In this document: positions 1-5,374 of the stretch, in pieces | How positions within the stretch are numbered: position 1 is the stretch's first letter | Layout: each line of letters opens with the position of its first letter | Assembly (NCBI GenBank): GCA_020428115.1 | Contig: JAGQNJ010000037.1 | Span: 1-6,398 of the forward strand | Origin: Candidatus Saccharimonadota bacterium | GTDB lineage: Bacteria; Patescibacteriota; Saccharimonadia; Saccharimonadales; JAGQNJ01 | Reading direction: 5' to 3' | Length of the DNA stretch: 6,398 bases | Translations under genes and position numbers: made by a program | The notes under the pieces: model-generated | What the model was told of the DNA's origin: nothing | What the model saw: only the letters and a program-made list of their open reading frames with translations | Databases searched by the model: none

Positions 1-566
1 GCACTAGCAAACGTTAGTGGGAATATGACAACAAACCCAGCGAGCTGTGCTGTTTCGGAATCTTTGACGCTCATACCCATAAAAGCAGCGATCCATGATA
101 TTGAGAAGCTAAACACCAGCACGAGCGCAAACATACCAAGACCTGCCAGCCACCCGTCCTGAAAGCTAAACCCATAGATAGTACCCATACCAAACATAAT
201 GGCCATCACCACAACATTACGTAACATGTCCGAGATAGTACGCCCCGCCATCACTGCCCCACGACTCATTGGTAAACTACGGAAACGATCAACGATACCC
301 TTTCCCATGTCCTCGGCAAGTCCAATTCCTGTGTTTAGAGCACCAAACATAGTGGTTTGCACCAAGATACCCGGAAGCAAGTAATTGATGTAGGAGCCAC
401 CCGGCGCATCCGGGCCAAGTGCACCACCAAAGACAAAGTTAAATAGTGTTAGAAATACGACTGGCTGAATTGATGAGAAAAACAGCAGTTGCGGTAAGCG
501 TATGTAGCGCAGTAAGTTCCGCTTGGTTATTGCCCACGTATCGATTACAGGATGGAAAAACGCCAT
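1..566 (-). CDS. ABC-2 type transporter permease, DrrB-like (partial, C-terminus off the left edge)
   Basis: Membrane subunit of an ABC exporter, partner of the ATPase just upstream. I read 188 codons from ATG at 566-564; the gene continues beyond base 1. The protein starts MAFFHPVIDTWAITKRNLLR, the usual cytoplasmic lead-in of ABC-2 permeases. Hydrophobic segments lie at about residues 27-48, 62-84, 114-134, 138-163 and from 172 to the edge. The cytoplasmic loop contains DRFRSLPMSR (93-102), the conserved coupling region of DrrB/NodJ-type permeases, and GFVVIFPLTFAS (177-188) matches the ABC-2 signature. The start is fixed by a 1-nt overlap with the ATPase stop (TAATG) and by GAGGT at 579-575, 8 nt upstream, inside the ATPase gene. 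Translational coupling is therefore likely. Family assignment is strong; the exported substrate cannot be told from sequence. Confidence 0.93.
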   Translation of the reverse strand, partial: MAFFHPVIDTWAITKRNLLRYIRLPQLLFFSSIQPVVFLTLFNFVFGGALGPDAPGGSYINYLLPGILVQTTMFGALNTGIGLAEDMGKGIVDRFRSLPMSRGAVMAGRTISDMLRNVVVMAIMFGMGTIYGFSFQDGWLAGLGMFALVLVFSFSISWIAAFMGMSVKDSETAQLAGFVVIFPLTFAS

Positions 567-1546
567 TAGTGCTTACCTCGCTTCTGCGTGGATGCTGAAC
601 GTGCAACATCTTTTGCCCGTTCACCAGTCAATGTCAAAAAGACGTCATCAAGTGATGGTCGATGAAGTGCGATAGACTCAACCTTGATGTTAGCTTCGTC
701 GAGCGCACGAACAACTCCAAGTAATCCTTTGGAACCATCTTTAGCTGGCATGGTAATTGTTGTACCATCACTGGTTGGCTTTTTGGATGAGAACTGGCTG
801 GCGATTTGGATTGCGGGATCAACCTGCGTACCTGTCGCTACCTCAAACTCCACGACATCACCACCAAGCTTGGACTTGAGCTGATTGCTAGTTCCCTCGG
901 CAATGACCTTACCACGATCAATAACAGCAATTTTGTCTGCAAGCTCATCGGCTTCTTCTAGATATTGTGTTGTCAGCAAAATGCTTGTGCCATCGGCGAC
1001 TAGATCGCGAATGATATCCCATAGATCTTGTCGAGTACGTGGATCAAGACCAGTCGTTGGCTCGTCCAGAAACAGCACCTTAGGGTGACCGACCAGGCTC
1101 GCGCCAAGATCAAGTCGTCGACGCATGCCGCCTGAATACGTTTTGACAGGCCGATTTGCTGCATCAACAAGATGCAAGCGTTCTAAAATATCCTGCGCAC
1201 GCTTTTTGGCCTCTTTGTGACTTAGACGATAAAGGCGCCCAACCATGTATAGATTCTCGCGTCCGGTCAGAAACTCATCGACTGCGGCGTACTGCCCTGC
1301 CAGACCAATTGTTCGACGAACTTCATCAGGATCCTTCATTACATCAGTACCAAGTACCTTGAGACTGCCCTTGTCTGGTTGCAACAAAGTTGCCCACATA
1401 CGTACTAAGGTTGTCTTGCCCGCGCCGTTTGGACCAAGTAGGCCGAGTATTTTGCCTTCTTCTGAAGATAGCGAAACGCCGGCAAGTGCTTTTACCTTGC
1501 CCCCAAATGATTTATGGACGTTTTTTGCCTCAAATGCTTTTGCCAT
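566..1546 (-). CDS. ABC transporter ATP-binding protein, DrrA (daunorubicin resistance) family
   Basis: Cytoplasmic ATPase of a drug- or lipid-type ABC exporter, 326 aa. Walker A is GPNGAGKT (38-45), the Q-loop glutamine is Q85, the signature is YSGGMRRRLDLG (137-148), Walker B is VLFLDEPTTGLDP (157-169). The switch position reads LLTTQYLEEAD, with Gln194 where most ABC ATPases have the H-loop His; this substitution is usual in the DrrA subfamily. The C-terminal extension ends in HRPSLDDVFLTLTG, also typical of DrrA. The frame is open to 1609, but I choose ATG at 1546: the family N-terminus begins at MAKAFEAKNVHKSFGG, and the upstream 21 codons resemble nothing and overlap the putative promoter. 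No Shine-Dalgarno is visible; a -10-like box ends 9 nt before the ATG. It is the first gene of an operon with the permease. Substrate unknown; a self-resistance role is not implied. Confidence 0.95.
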   Translation of the reverse strand: MAKAFEAKNVHKSFGGKVKALAGVSLSSEEGKILGLLGPNGAGKTTLVRMWATLLQPDKGSLKVLGTDVMKDPDEVRRTIGLAGQYAAVDEFLTGRENLYMVGRLYRLSHKEAKKRAQDILERLHLVDAANRPVKTYSGGMRRRLDLGASLVGHPKVLFLDEPTTGLDPRTRQDLWDIIRDLVADGTSILLTTQYLEEADELADKIAVIDRGKVIAEGTSNQLKSKLGGDVVEFEVATGTQVDPAIQIASQFSSKKPTSDGTTITMPAKDGSKGLLGVVRALDEANIKVESIALHRPSLDDVFLTLTGERAKDVARSASTQKRGKH

Positions 1547-1555
1547 GCAGGCTTT

Positions 1556-1584
1556 AGTGTACAAAATAGCAATGTCTGCCGCAA
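1556..1584 (-). promoter_or_regulatory. Putative promoter of the ABC exporter operon
   Basis: On the minus strand TTGCGG (1584-1579) and TACACT (1561-1556) are separated by 17 bp. The -10 box ends 9 nt before the ATPase ATG, so the transcript would be leaderless or nearly so. The -35 is only a partial match, so this is a sequence-based guess. Confidence 0.4.
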
Positions 1585-1587
1585 TAC

Positions 1588-1617
1588 TTGACATTACCCA
1601 TAGCAGCAACGTAGCCT
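1588..1617 (+). promoter_or_regulatory. Putative promoter of the small gene at 1625, divergent from the ABC operon promoter
   Basis: A perfect consensus -35, TTGACA (1588-1593), is followed after 18 bp by TAGCCT (1612-1617), a weak -10 match (3 of 6). The -10 ends 7 nt before ATG 1625, so the start of transcription should fall at or next to the start codon. The -35 boxes of the two divergent promoters lie only 3 bp apart. Confidence 0.4.
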
Positions 1618-1624
1618 AGATGGC

Positions 1625-1819
1625 ATGCGTCCAGAACAACGACAAGAGATTGATGCACTATTCGATGAAATCGCCCCTGAGCTCGATAAACCAATTCACG
1701 AGCCACAAGGTCAAGAACGCGAAGATATAGATGCTGAGTTTCGTAGTACCACCCACGACACTATCCCGCGGCGCGTCAGCGGAAGCTTGATACCAAAAGC
1801 ATTGCCCCCGCACAAGTAG
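1625..1819 (+). CDS. Small hydrophilic acidic protein, hypothetical (64 aa)
   Basis: I do not recognise this protein. It is 64 aa, strongly charged, without membrane segment or cysteine. The first 40 residues are acidic and contain a weak internal echo, QEIDALFDE (7-15) and EDIDAEF (33-39); the tail is basic and proline-rich (from about P48). Support for a real gene: the codons look like those of the neighbours, no competing long frame lies opposite, it fills the space between two certain genes, and a perfect TTGACA box sits at leaderless spacing. Against it: no Shine-Dalgarno, short length, no known domain. Another ATG at 1620 opens a different 34-codon frame that looks less protein-like. 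It is convergent with aspS, with 24 nt between the two stop codons and no clear terminator there. Confidence 0.5.
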   Translation: MRPEQRQEIDALFDEIAPELDKPIHEPQGQEREDIDAEFRSTTHDTIPRRVSGSLIPKALPPHK

Positions 1820-1843
1820 ATCCTTCTACAAGCTAGTGCCTAC

Positions 1844-3157
1844 CTACGGAGCCAATCGATTGATGTCGCGTGGGAATAACGCGGCTTCCTTGACGTTGTT
1901 GAGACCGACAATCTTTTGTGTTAGGCGTTCTAGCCCCAGGCCAAATCCACCGTGTGCAGGCATACCATATTTCATTGCATTCAAAAGTGCTGCGTAGCCA
2001 GGGTCATTTGGGTCACCTTTGGCCAGTTCCTTGAGCTGCTTTATGACAACTTCATATTGATTTTCACGCATGCTGGCCGTCACGATTTCGACTCCTCGGA
2101 ATAGCAGATCGACTCGATCGGCAATCTCTGGGTTTTTGTCGTTTGCTTTGTGATAGAACTTCATCTCGCTGGCTGGCCATTCGCTCACAAACAGCGCCTC
2201 GGACTTAAGGTTCTTCTTGGCATATTCACAGATCCAGCGCTCTTCGTCAGGGCGTAGATCCTTCTCGCCAACTGTGTTTTCGCCCGTGGCCTTGGAATAC
2301 TTTTCGTGTATTTCTGCCATTGTCATGCTTGGGATTGTTTTGGGTAGCACTGGCTTTGTTGCATTCCAACGTTTGAGTTCTGGCTCGTATTGATCCCAGG
2401 CAGCATCAACAGCGGCATTGAGAAGCCCACTTAAGAATACTTCAAGCTCTGATAGACTGATAAAACCCATCTCAGCATCGACAGATATATACTCAGTCAT
2501 GTGACGTGTTGTCGCACTTGGTTCGGCGCGGTAAACAGGCGCTATCTCAAATACCCTTTCAAACACACCGACCATAATTTGTTTATAAAACTGCGGGCTC
2601 TGTGCCAAGGTCGCCGTCTTGCCAAAGTAATCCATTTGAAATACTTCTGCACCACCCTCTGTGGGTTCTGCTAGTAATTTTGGTGTACGTATTTCGGTAA
2701 AGTCATTGTCCTTGAAGTACTTTCGGAGCGCATCAGTTATTGCTGCTTGGATTTTGAAAACTGCCGCTTCTTGCAGATTACGGAGCCCGATAACGCGGTT
2801 ATCAAAAAGGGTATCGAGATTTTCTGATTTGTGTCCAAGTGGCTTATCGATCTCTATTGGTGGCTCGTGTGTAACAGGCGTAGTGATTTCTAGAGTGGGA
2901 TGGTGTAGCTCAGCACCACCAGGAGCACGCTCCTCGGCAACTGCCTTACCAGTAACCGTCAATACGGTTCCAATTTGTAGGCCGCGGAGTTTCTCGACCT
3001 CAGCTTTATCTTCTACAACAGCTTGCACTATGCCACTGCGGTCGCGAACATTAATAAACGTCAGTCCACCAAGGAGACGTTTTTTGTGTAGCCAGCCACT
3101 TACAGAAACAGTTTTGCCAGCGTGCGCAGCGACTTCGCTCGCCAATATTCTTTGCAT
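1844..3157 (-). CDS. aspS: Aspartyl-tRNA synthetase, archaeal-type, probably non-discriminating (aspartate--tRNA(Asn/Asp) ligase)
   Basis: Class II aminoacyl-tRNA synthetase that charges tRNA(Asp) with aspartate in the cytoplasm, 437 aa. This is the short archaeal/eukaryal-like length; the usual bacterial enzyme is near 590 aa because of an inserted GAD domain, absent here. An OB-fold anticodon-binding domain spans about 1-105 (VSGWLHKKRLLGG, then FINVRDRSG). The catalytic core has motif 1 around 152-162 (DFTEIRTPKLL), TEGGAEVF (166-173), QSPQFYKQ (186-193), motif 2 at about 202-230 with R210 in VYRAEPSATTRHMTEY, and motif 3 GFGLGLERL (404-412). His24 and Pro79 (in RAPGG) occupy positions where discriminating archaeal AspRS typically carry Trp and Lys, suggesting it also forms Asp-tRNA(Asn) for GatCAB; this is inference. 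A -10-like TACAAT ends 7 nt before the ATG and no Shine-Dalgarno is visible. It lies 33 nt behind the CBS gene and may also be read from that transcript. Confidence 0.97.
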   Translation of the reverse strand: MQRILASEVAAHAGKTVSVSGWLHKKRLLGGLTFINVRDRSGIVQAVVEDKAEVEKLRGLQIGTVLTVTGKAVAEERAPGGAELHHPTLEITTPVTHEPPIEIDKPLGHKSENLDTLFDNRVIGLRNLQEAAVFKIQAAITDALRKYFKDNDFTEIRTPKLLAEPTEGGAEVFQMDYFGKTATLAQSPQFYKQIMVGVFERVFEIAPVYRAEPSATTRHMTEYISVDAEMGFISLSELEVFLSGLLNAAVDAAWDQYEPELKRWNATKPVLPKTIPSMTMAEIHEKYSKATGENTVGEKDLRPDEERWICEYAKKNLKSEALFVSEWPASEMKFYHKANDKNPEIADRVDLLFRGVEIVTASMRENQYEVVIKQLKELAKGDPNDPGYAALLNAMKYGMPAHGGFGLGLERLTQKIVGLNNVKEAALFPRDINRLAP

Positions 3158-3164
3158 GCCGTCA

Positions 3165-3170
3165 ATTGTA
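3165..3170 (-). promoter_or_regulatory. Putative -10 box for aspS at leaderless spacing
   Basis: TACAAT on the minus strand (3170-3165), 5 of 6 to consensus, ends 7 nt before the aspS ATG. No convincing -35 is present at 16-18 bp. It lies in the 33-nt gap after the CBS gene stop, so aspS may have its own leaderless transcript as well as read-through. Confidence 0.35.
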
Positions 3171-3190
3171 ACAGAGATGTCGGCTAAATT

Positions 3191-4291
3191 CTATTGTTGT
3201 TTGTGTTTGTTAGACTTGCTGGAATCTTTTGCCTCTTCGTTGTCGGCTGTATCGGCCTTAAGTTCCGACGAAACAGCTTCGTCTTGCTTGCTATGTTTCT
3301 TGGCTGCTTGCATATGAGCAACTGCACGTATGTCTTCGTAGGTATCAAACTCATCAATGATTTGTTTGCCAACGATCTGCTCCACAACATCCTCGATGGT
3401 TATCACTCCAACGATTTCCTCGAAGTTGTTTACGACCAAAAATAAATGGTGTTTTGTTTTAATGAATGCATCGAGCACCCGCGCAAGAGGCTCGTTCTCA
3501 TGTACGTAGAATACTTCTGGCCGCATGATTGATTTTACAAACCCGCCTGCCTTTGCCTTTAGCATATCTCGCAAATACAACATGCCCACTATGTTCTTCT
3601 CTTCGTCTTGATAGACAGGAAAACGTGAATGCCCACTGTCGTGTAGCTCACCCATAAGTACTGGGCCAATTAGCTCTGTTGCTGCTACGCCTTTCATCTG
3701 GCTATGTGGTGTCATGACTTCGAGAACCTTTTTTTCGCCAAATGTGAGGGCATGCGCAGCAATGTAGAGTTCGTCCTTGGTAATGCGATTGTCTATTTGT
3801 ATTTTCTGTTGGTCAATAAGATCCAGTAAATCTTGCTTGCTAAAAAGCCCAGTGTGAACAGCAACTGCTCGGCTTTTTTTGAGTAAGTGCCCGATGCTCT
3901 TTAGGACTGGCTGGCATCGATCGAGTACCCAGTGTATCCCTGGAGCGGCAAATTCAGCAATCTTTACGCCAAATCTCGTGAGCTGTGTATCGGGCATCCA
4001 GCCAAATCCAAACACAATAATCAGCAGTATAAGTAGTATGGCAATCGGCCAAGGAAGCGTACGTGATAGTATCACGGCAATTGAACTGCCACTAAGGCCA
4101 ATAATAAACCACAGTAAAATGTCCAAGCTCATGCCGTAAGAGGCAGGCCGATAAAACAATTGGGCGATCTTGTCGCCTGTGCGCGCTTGTCGTTTGAGTT
4201 CACGCAGTGGTATGCGTTTGTATGTTTTGAGTAGCGACAAGCTCACAAACAGTATTGTGGCAATGAGTAGCGTAATAACCATAACTATCAT
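3191..4291 (-). CDS. CBS-domain membrane protein, CNNM/HlyC-CorC-like (divergent DUF21 + CBS pair)
   Basis: Membrane protein of 366 aa related to the CNNM/CorC family of cation (Mg2+/Co2+) efflux-linked proteins. Hydrophobic segments lie at about 2-21, 54-77 and 80-98, the last ending IIVFGFGWMP. Together with the amphipathic stretch 105-135 they resemble a reduced DUF21 transmembrane module. A paired CBS regulatory domain follows: CBS1 about 190-245 (EVMTPHSQM, then SRFPVYQDEEKNIVG) and CBS2 about 254-312 (SIMRPEVFYVHENEPL, EEIVGVITIEDVVEQIVG). CBS pairs bind adenosyl nucleotides. The CorC C-terminal transporter-associated domain is missing; the protein ends instead in a charged, low-complexity Lys/Ser/Glu tail (about 329-366). 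No Shine-Dalgarno is visible and a -10-like box ends 6 nt before the ATG. It is transcribed toward aspS and divergently from the dsbA-like gene. Family confidence is good; transport activity is unproven. Confidence 0.88.
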   Translation of the reverse strand: MIVMVITLLIATILFVSLSLLKTYKRIPLRELKRQARTGDKIAQLFYRPASYGMSLDILLWFIIGLSGSSIAVILSRTLPWPIAILLILLIIVFGFGWMPDTQLTRFGVKIAEFAAPGIHWVLDRCQPVLKSIGHLLKKSRAVAVHTGLFSKQDLLDLIDQQKIQIDNRITKDELYIAAHALTFGEKKVLEVMTPHSQMKGVAATELIGPVLMGELHDSGHSRFPVYQDEEKNIVGMLYLRDMLKAKAGGFVKSIMRPEVFYVHENEPLARVLDAFIKTKHHLFLVVNNFEEIVGVITIEDVVEQIVGKQIIDEFDTYEDIRAVAHMQAAKKHSKQDEAVSSELKADTADNEEAKDSSKSNKHKQQ

Positions 4292-4297
4292 GTATGT

Positions 4298-4326
4298 ATC
4301 TTACGTAATTTTCAAAGCTACGTAAA
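4298..4326 (-). promoter_or_regulatory. Putative promoter of the CBS-domain gene (leaderless spacing)
   Basis: TTTACG (4326-4321) and TAAGAT (4303-4298) are 17 bp apart on the minus strand. The -10 ends 6 nt before ATG 4291, leaving room for essentially no 5' leader. It overlaps the divergent dsbA-like promoter. Confidence 0.45.
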
Positions 4327-4337
4327 TCAGTTATCAT
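4309..4337 (+). promoter_or_regulatory. Putative promoter of the dsbA-like gene
   Basis: TTTTCA (4309-4314) and TATCAT (4332-4337) are separated by 17 bp. Initiation near 4344 would give a leader of about 20 nt carrying the ribosome binding site. Confidence 0.5.
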
Positions 4338-4347
4338 AGTAGGACAA

Positions 4348-4353
4348 AAGGAG
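4348..4353 (+). promoter_or_regulatory. Ribosome binding site of the dsbA-like gene
   Basis: AAGGAG lies 11 nt before ATG 4365. It fixes the start and contrasts with the divergent gene, which has none. Confidence 0.7.
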
Positions 4354-4364
4354 CAACTATACAC

Positions 4365-5027
4365 ATGAGCAAACGATTTCTGATTATTCTTGCGGTGCTG
4401 TTTGGGCTATTCGCAGGCATTGTGTTTCTCAGCAAGCACAAAGACAACCAGTCTAATTCTGCAAATGGTGGCAGCGGCCAGCCGAGTTCACATGTCCAGG
4501 GTGCAGGCAACAAGGGTGTCACGGTTGTTGAGTATGGAGACTTCCAGTGCCCAGCATGTGGTAGCTACTTCCCAATTGTTGAGGAAGTTCGTAGCAAATA
4601 TGGCGATAATATAACGTTCCAGTTTGTTCATTATCCGCTTGTTAATATTCACCAGAACGCCATGGCAGCACACCGTGCCGCAGAAGCAGCTGGTCGCCAA
4701 GGCAAGTTCTGGGAAATGTACACGATTCTCTACCAGCGACAAAATAGCTGGAGTAGTGCAAGCAATCCAAGTCGTATCTTTGAAGACTATGCCACCGAAC
4801 TCGGCCTCAATATCGACCAATACAGAAACGACTATGCCAGCGAAGACGTTGCCAACACCATAAACGCTGATGTTAAATCAGCCCAGGCAGCTGGCGCGAC
4901 CGGAACGCCTACCTTTGTAATCAATGGCAAAAAGGTCGAGGAGCTTCCCCAGACCTACGATGGATTCATTGAGCTCATCGATGCAGCTATTGCTCAACAA
5001 GCTGCACAACAAGGCCAAAGCCAATAA
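4365..5027 (+). CDS. DsbA-like thiol-disulfide oxidoreductase, membrane-anchored (thioredoxin-fold)
   Basis: Extracytoplasmic thiol-disulfide oxidoreductase of the DsbA/thioredoxin_4 group, 220 aa, likely to introduce or isomerise disulfides in exported proteins. An N-terminal hydrophobic segment (5-22) follows a short basic stretch (SKR) and is followed by a Ser/Asn/Gly-rich linker (about 27-50). No clear signal-peptidase site is seen, so a membrane anchor with the catalytic domain outside is likely. The thioredoxin fold begins VTVVEYGDFQCPAC; the CPAC redox motif is residues 62-65, and the cis-proline loop is GATGTPTFVING (177-188, Thr181-Pro182). The inserted helical domain with HRAAEAAGRQGKFWEM (103-118) is typical of DsbA. 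The C-terminus is Gln/Ala-rich. These are its only two cysteines. No dsbB/VKOR partner is in the window. The promoter and AAGGAG support the start; the stop overlaps a minus-strand terminator. Confidence 0.95.
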   Translation: MSKRFLIILAVLFGLFAGIVFLSKHKDNQSNSANGGSGQPSSHVQGAGNKGVTVVEYGDFQCPACGSYFPIVEEVRSKYGDNITFQFVHYPLVNIHQNAMAAHRAAEAAGRQGKFWEMYTILYQRQNSWSSASNPSRIFEDYATELGLNIDQYRNDYASEDVANTINADVKSAQAAGATGTPTFVINGKKVEELPQTYDGFIELIDAAIAQQAAQQGQSQ

Positions 5028-5050
5028 AAAATCCACCGCATCGGGTGGAT
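5026..5050 (-). terminator. Intrinsic terminator for minus-strand transcription, at the end of the dsbA-like gene
   Basis: ATCCACC (5031-5037) and GGTGGAT (5044-5050) form a 7-bp stem with a 6-nt loop. Read on the minus strand the hairpin is followed at once by six T (5031-5026, the first also in the stem). Read on the plus strand it has no T-tract after it, so the polarity is minus. The T-tract overlaps the dsbA-like stop codon. It ends a transcript coming from the 30-codon ORF and possibly from the iron permease-like gene. Confidence 0.75.
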
Positions 5051-5060
5051 ACAAGCTCGG

Positions 5061-5092
5061 GTGGCCAGGTCGATCTCCCCTGGCGTTCCCAC
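5061..5092. other. Stem-loop between the small ORF and the terminator
   Basis: GCCAGG (5064-5069) pairs with CCTGGC (5079-5084) around a 9-nt loop. Across a 5-nt bulge, GTG (5061-5063) can pair with CAC (5090-5092). It would lie in the 3' part of a minus-strand transcript. On the plus strand it is followed by a poor T-run (5099-5102), so a weak terminator role for the dsbA-like gene is possible. Confidence 0.45.
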
Positions 5093-5100
5093 TGCCTATT

Positions 5101-5193
5101 TTAGTAGTGCAAAAATTGCTGCCATGATGGGCGACGTACTTGCACAGGTATGAATGATTGCTGTGAACGCACAACTTTAACCTTAACGGGCAT
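5101..5193 (-). CDS. Candidate 30-aa basic peptide (small ORF)
   Basis: Unrecognised. On the minus strand ATG at 5193-5191 opens 30 codons ending in TAA (5103-5101). The peptide begins MPVKVKVVRSQQSF, continues IPVQVRRPSWQQFLHY, and is basic (two Lys, three Arg, no acidic residue) with no membrane segment. Support: AAAGGA (5206-5201) at 7 nt spacing is among the best ribosome binding sites in the window, and an intrinsic terminator of matching polarity lies about 50 nt beyond the stop. The space otherwise holds no gene. Against: very short, no homologue that I know, and no clear promoter of its own between 5193 and 5375. It may be a real small protein, the coding part of a dual-function RNA, or chance. 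It is convergent with the dsbA-like gene. Confidence 0.42.
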   Translation of the reverse strand: MPVKVKVVRSQQSFIPVQVRRPSWQQFLHY

Positions 5194-5200
5194 CGTTTTG

Positions 5201-5206
5201 TCCTTT
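5201..5206 (-). promoter_or_regulatory. Ribosome binding site of the 30-codon ORF
   Basis: AAAGGA on the minus strand, 7 nt from ATG 5193. It is the main argument that this short frame is translated. Confidence 0.45.
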
Positions 5207-5216
5207 CTTTGTTTTC

Positions 5217-5243
5217 AACCAGAGCAATAGCTTGGCACTGGTT
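5217..5243 (-). promoter_or_regulatory. Leader hairpin upstream of the 30-codon ORF
   Basis: AACCAG and CTGGTT (5217-5222 and 5238-5243) form a 6-bp stem with a 15-nt loop. In a minus-strand RNA the hairpin ends 10 nt before the AAAGGA site, a place where structure could affect translation. Function is inferred from position only. Confidence 0.35.
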
Positions 5244-5279
5244 ATTTATGATTTGATTGTAAATTTGTTTTTGTCTTCG

Positions 5280-5340
5280 CCTGCACTGCAGGTTTGTAGT
5301 GATATAACTACAAGAAGTACTAGTAGTTTGTCACAAACCT
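5280..5340. repeat. Cluster of nested inverted repeats
   Basis: Three perfect inverted repeats share 61 bp. CCTGCA-C-TGCAGG spans 5280-5292. AGGTTTGT (5290-5297) pairs with ACAAACCT (5333-5340). TTGTAGT (5294-5300) pairs with ACTACAA (5307-5313) around a 6-nt loop. The second and third share bases 5294-5297 and so exclude each other if folded as RNA. The cluster lies between the iron permease-like stop and the small ORF. It could be a switchable RNA structure or an operator. Confidence 0.55.
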
Positions 5341-5374
5341 CTAATGCTTGTCAATAAAATAATCAACTATGTTG

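Noticed and set aside
1547..1609. Extended N-terminus of the ABC ATPase starting at 1609
   Set aside because: The extra 21 residues do not fit the family, overlap the putative promoter and lack a ribosome binding site; ATG 1546 matches the family start.
1245..1619. 124-codon plus-strand frame opposite the ABC ATPase
   Set aside because: It lies antisense to the ATPase core and its residue make-up is that of a mirrored coding frame.
2661..3317. 218-codon open frame on the plus strand opposite aspS
   Set aside because: It is antisense to a certain gene, rich in Ser/Arg/Leu as expected for a shadow frame, and shows no domain or ribosome binding site.
4488..4820. 110-codon minus-strand frame inside the dsbA-like gene
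   Set aside because: It is fully antisense to a well supported gene and has no start signals.
5028..5374. Known housekeeping RNA (tmRNA, RNase P RNA, SRP RNA) in the gap
   Set aside because: None of the hallmark sequences is present: no T-arm-like 3' end of tmRNA, no RNase P core, no SRP tetraloop region.
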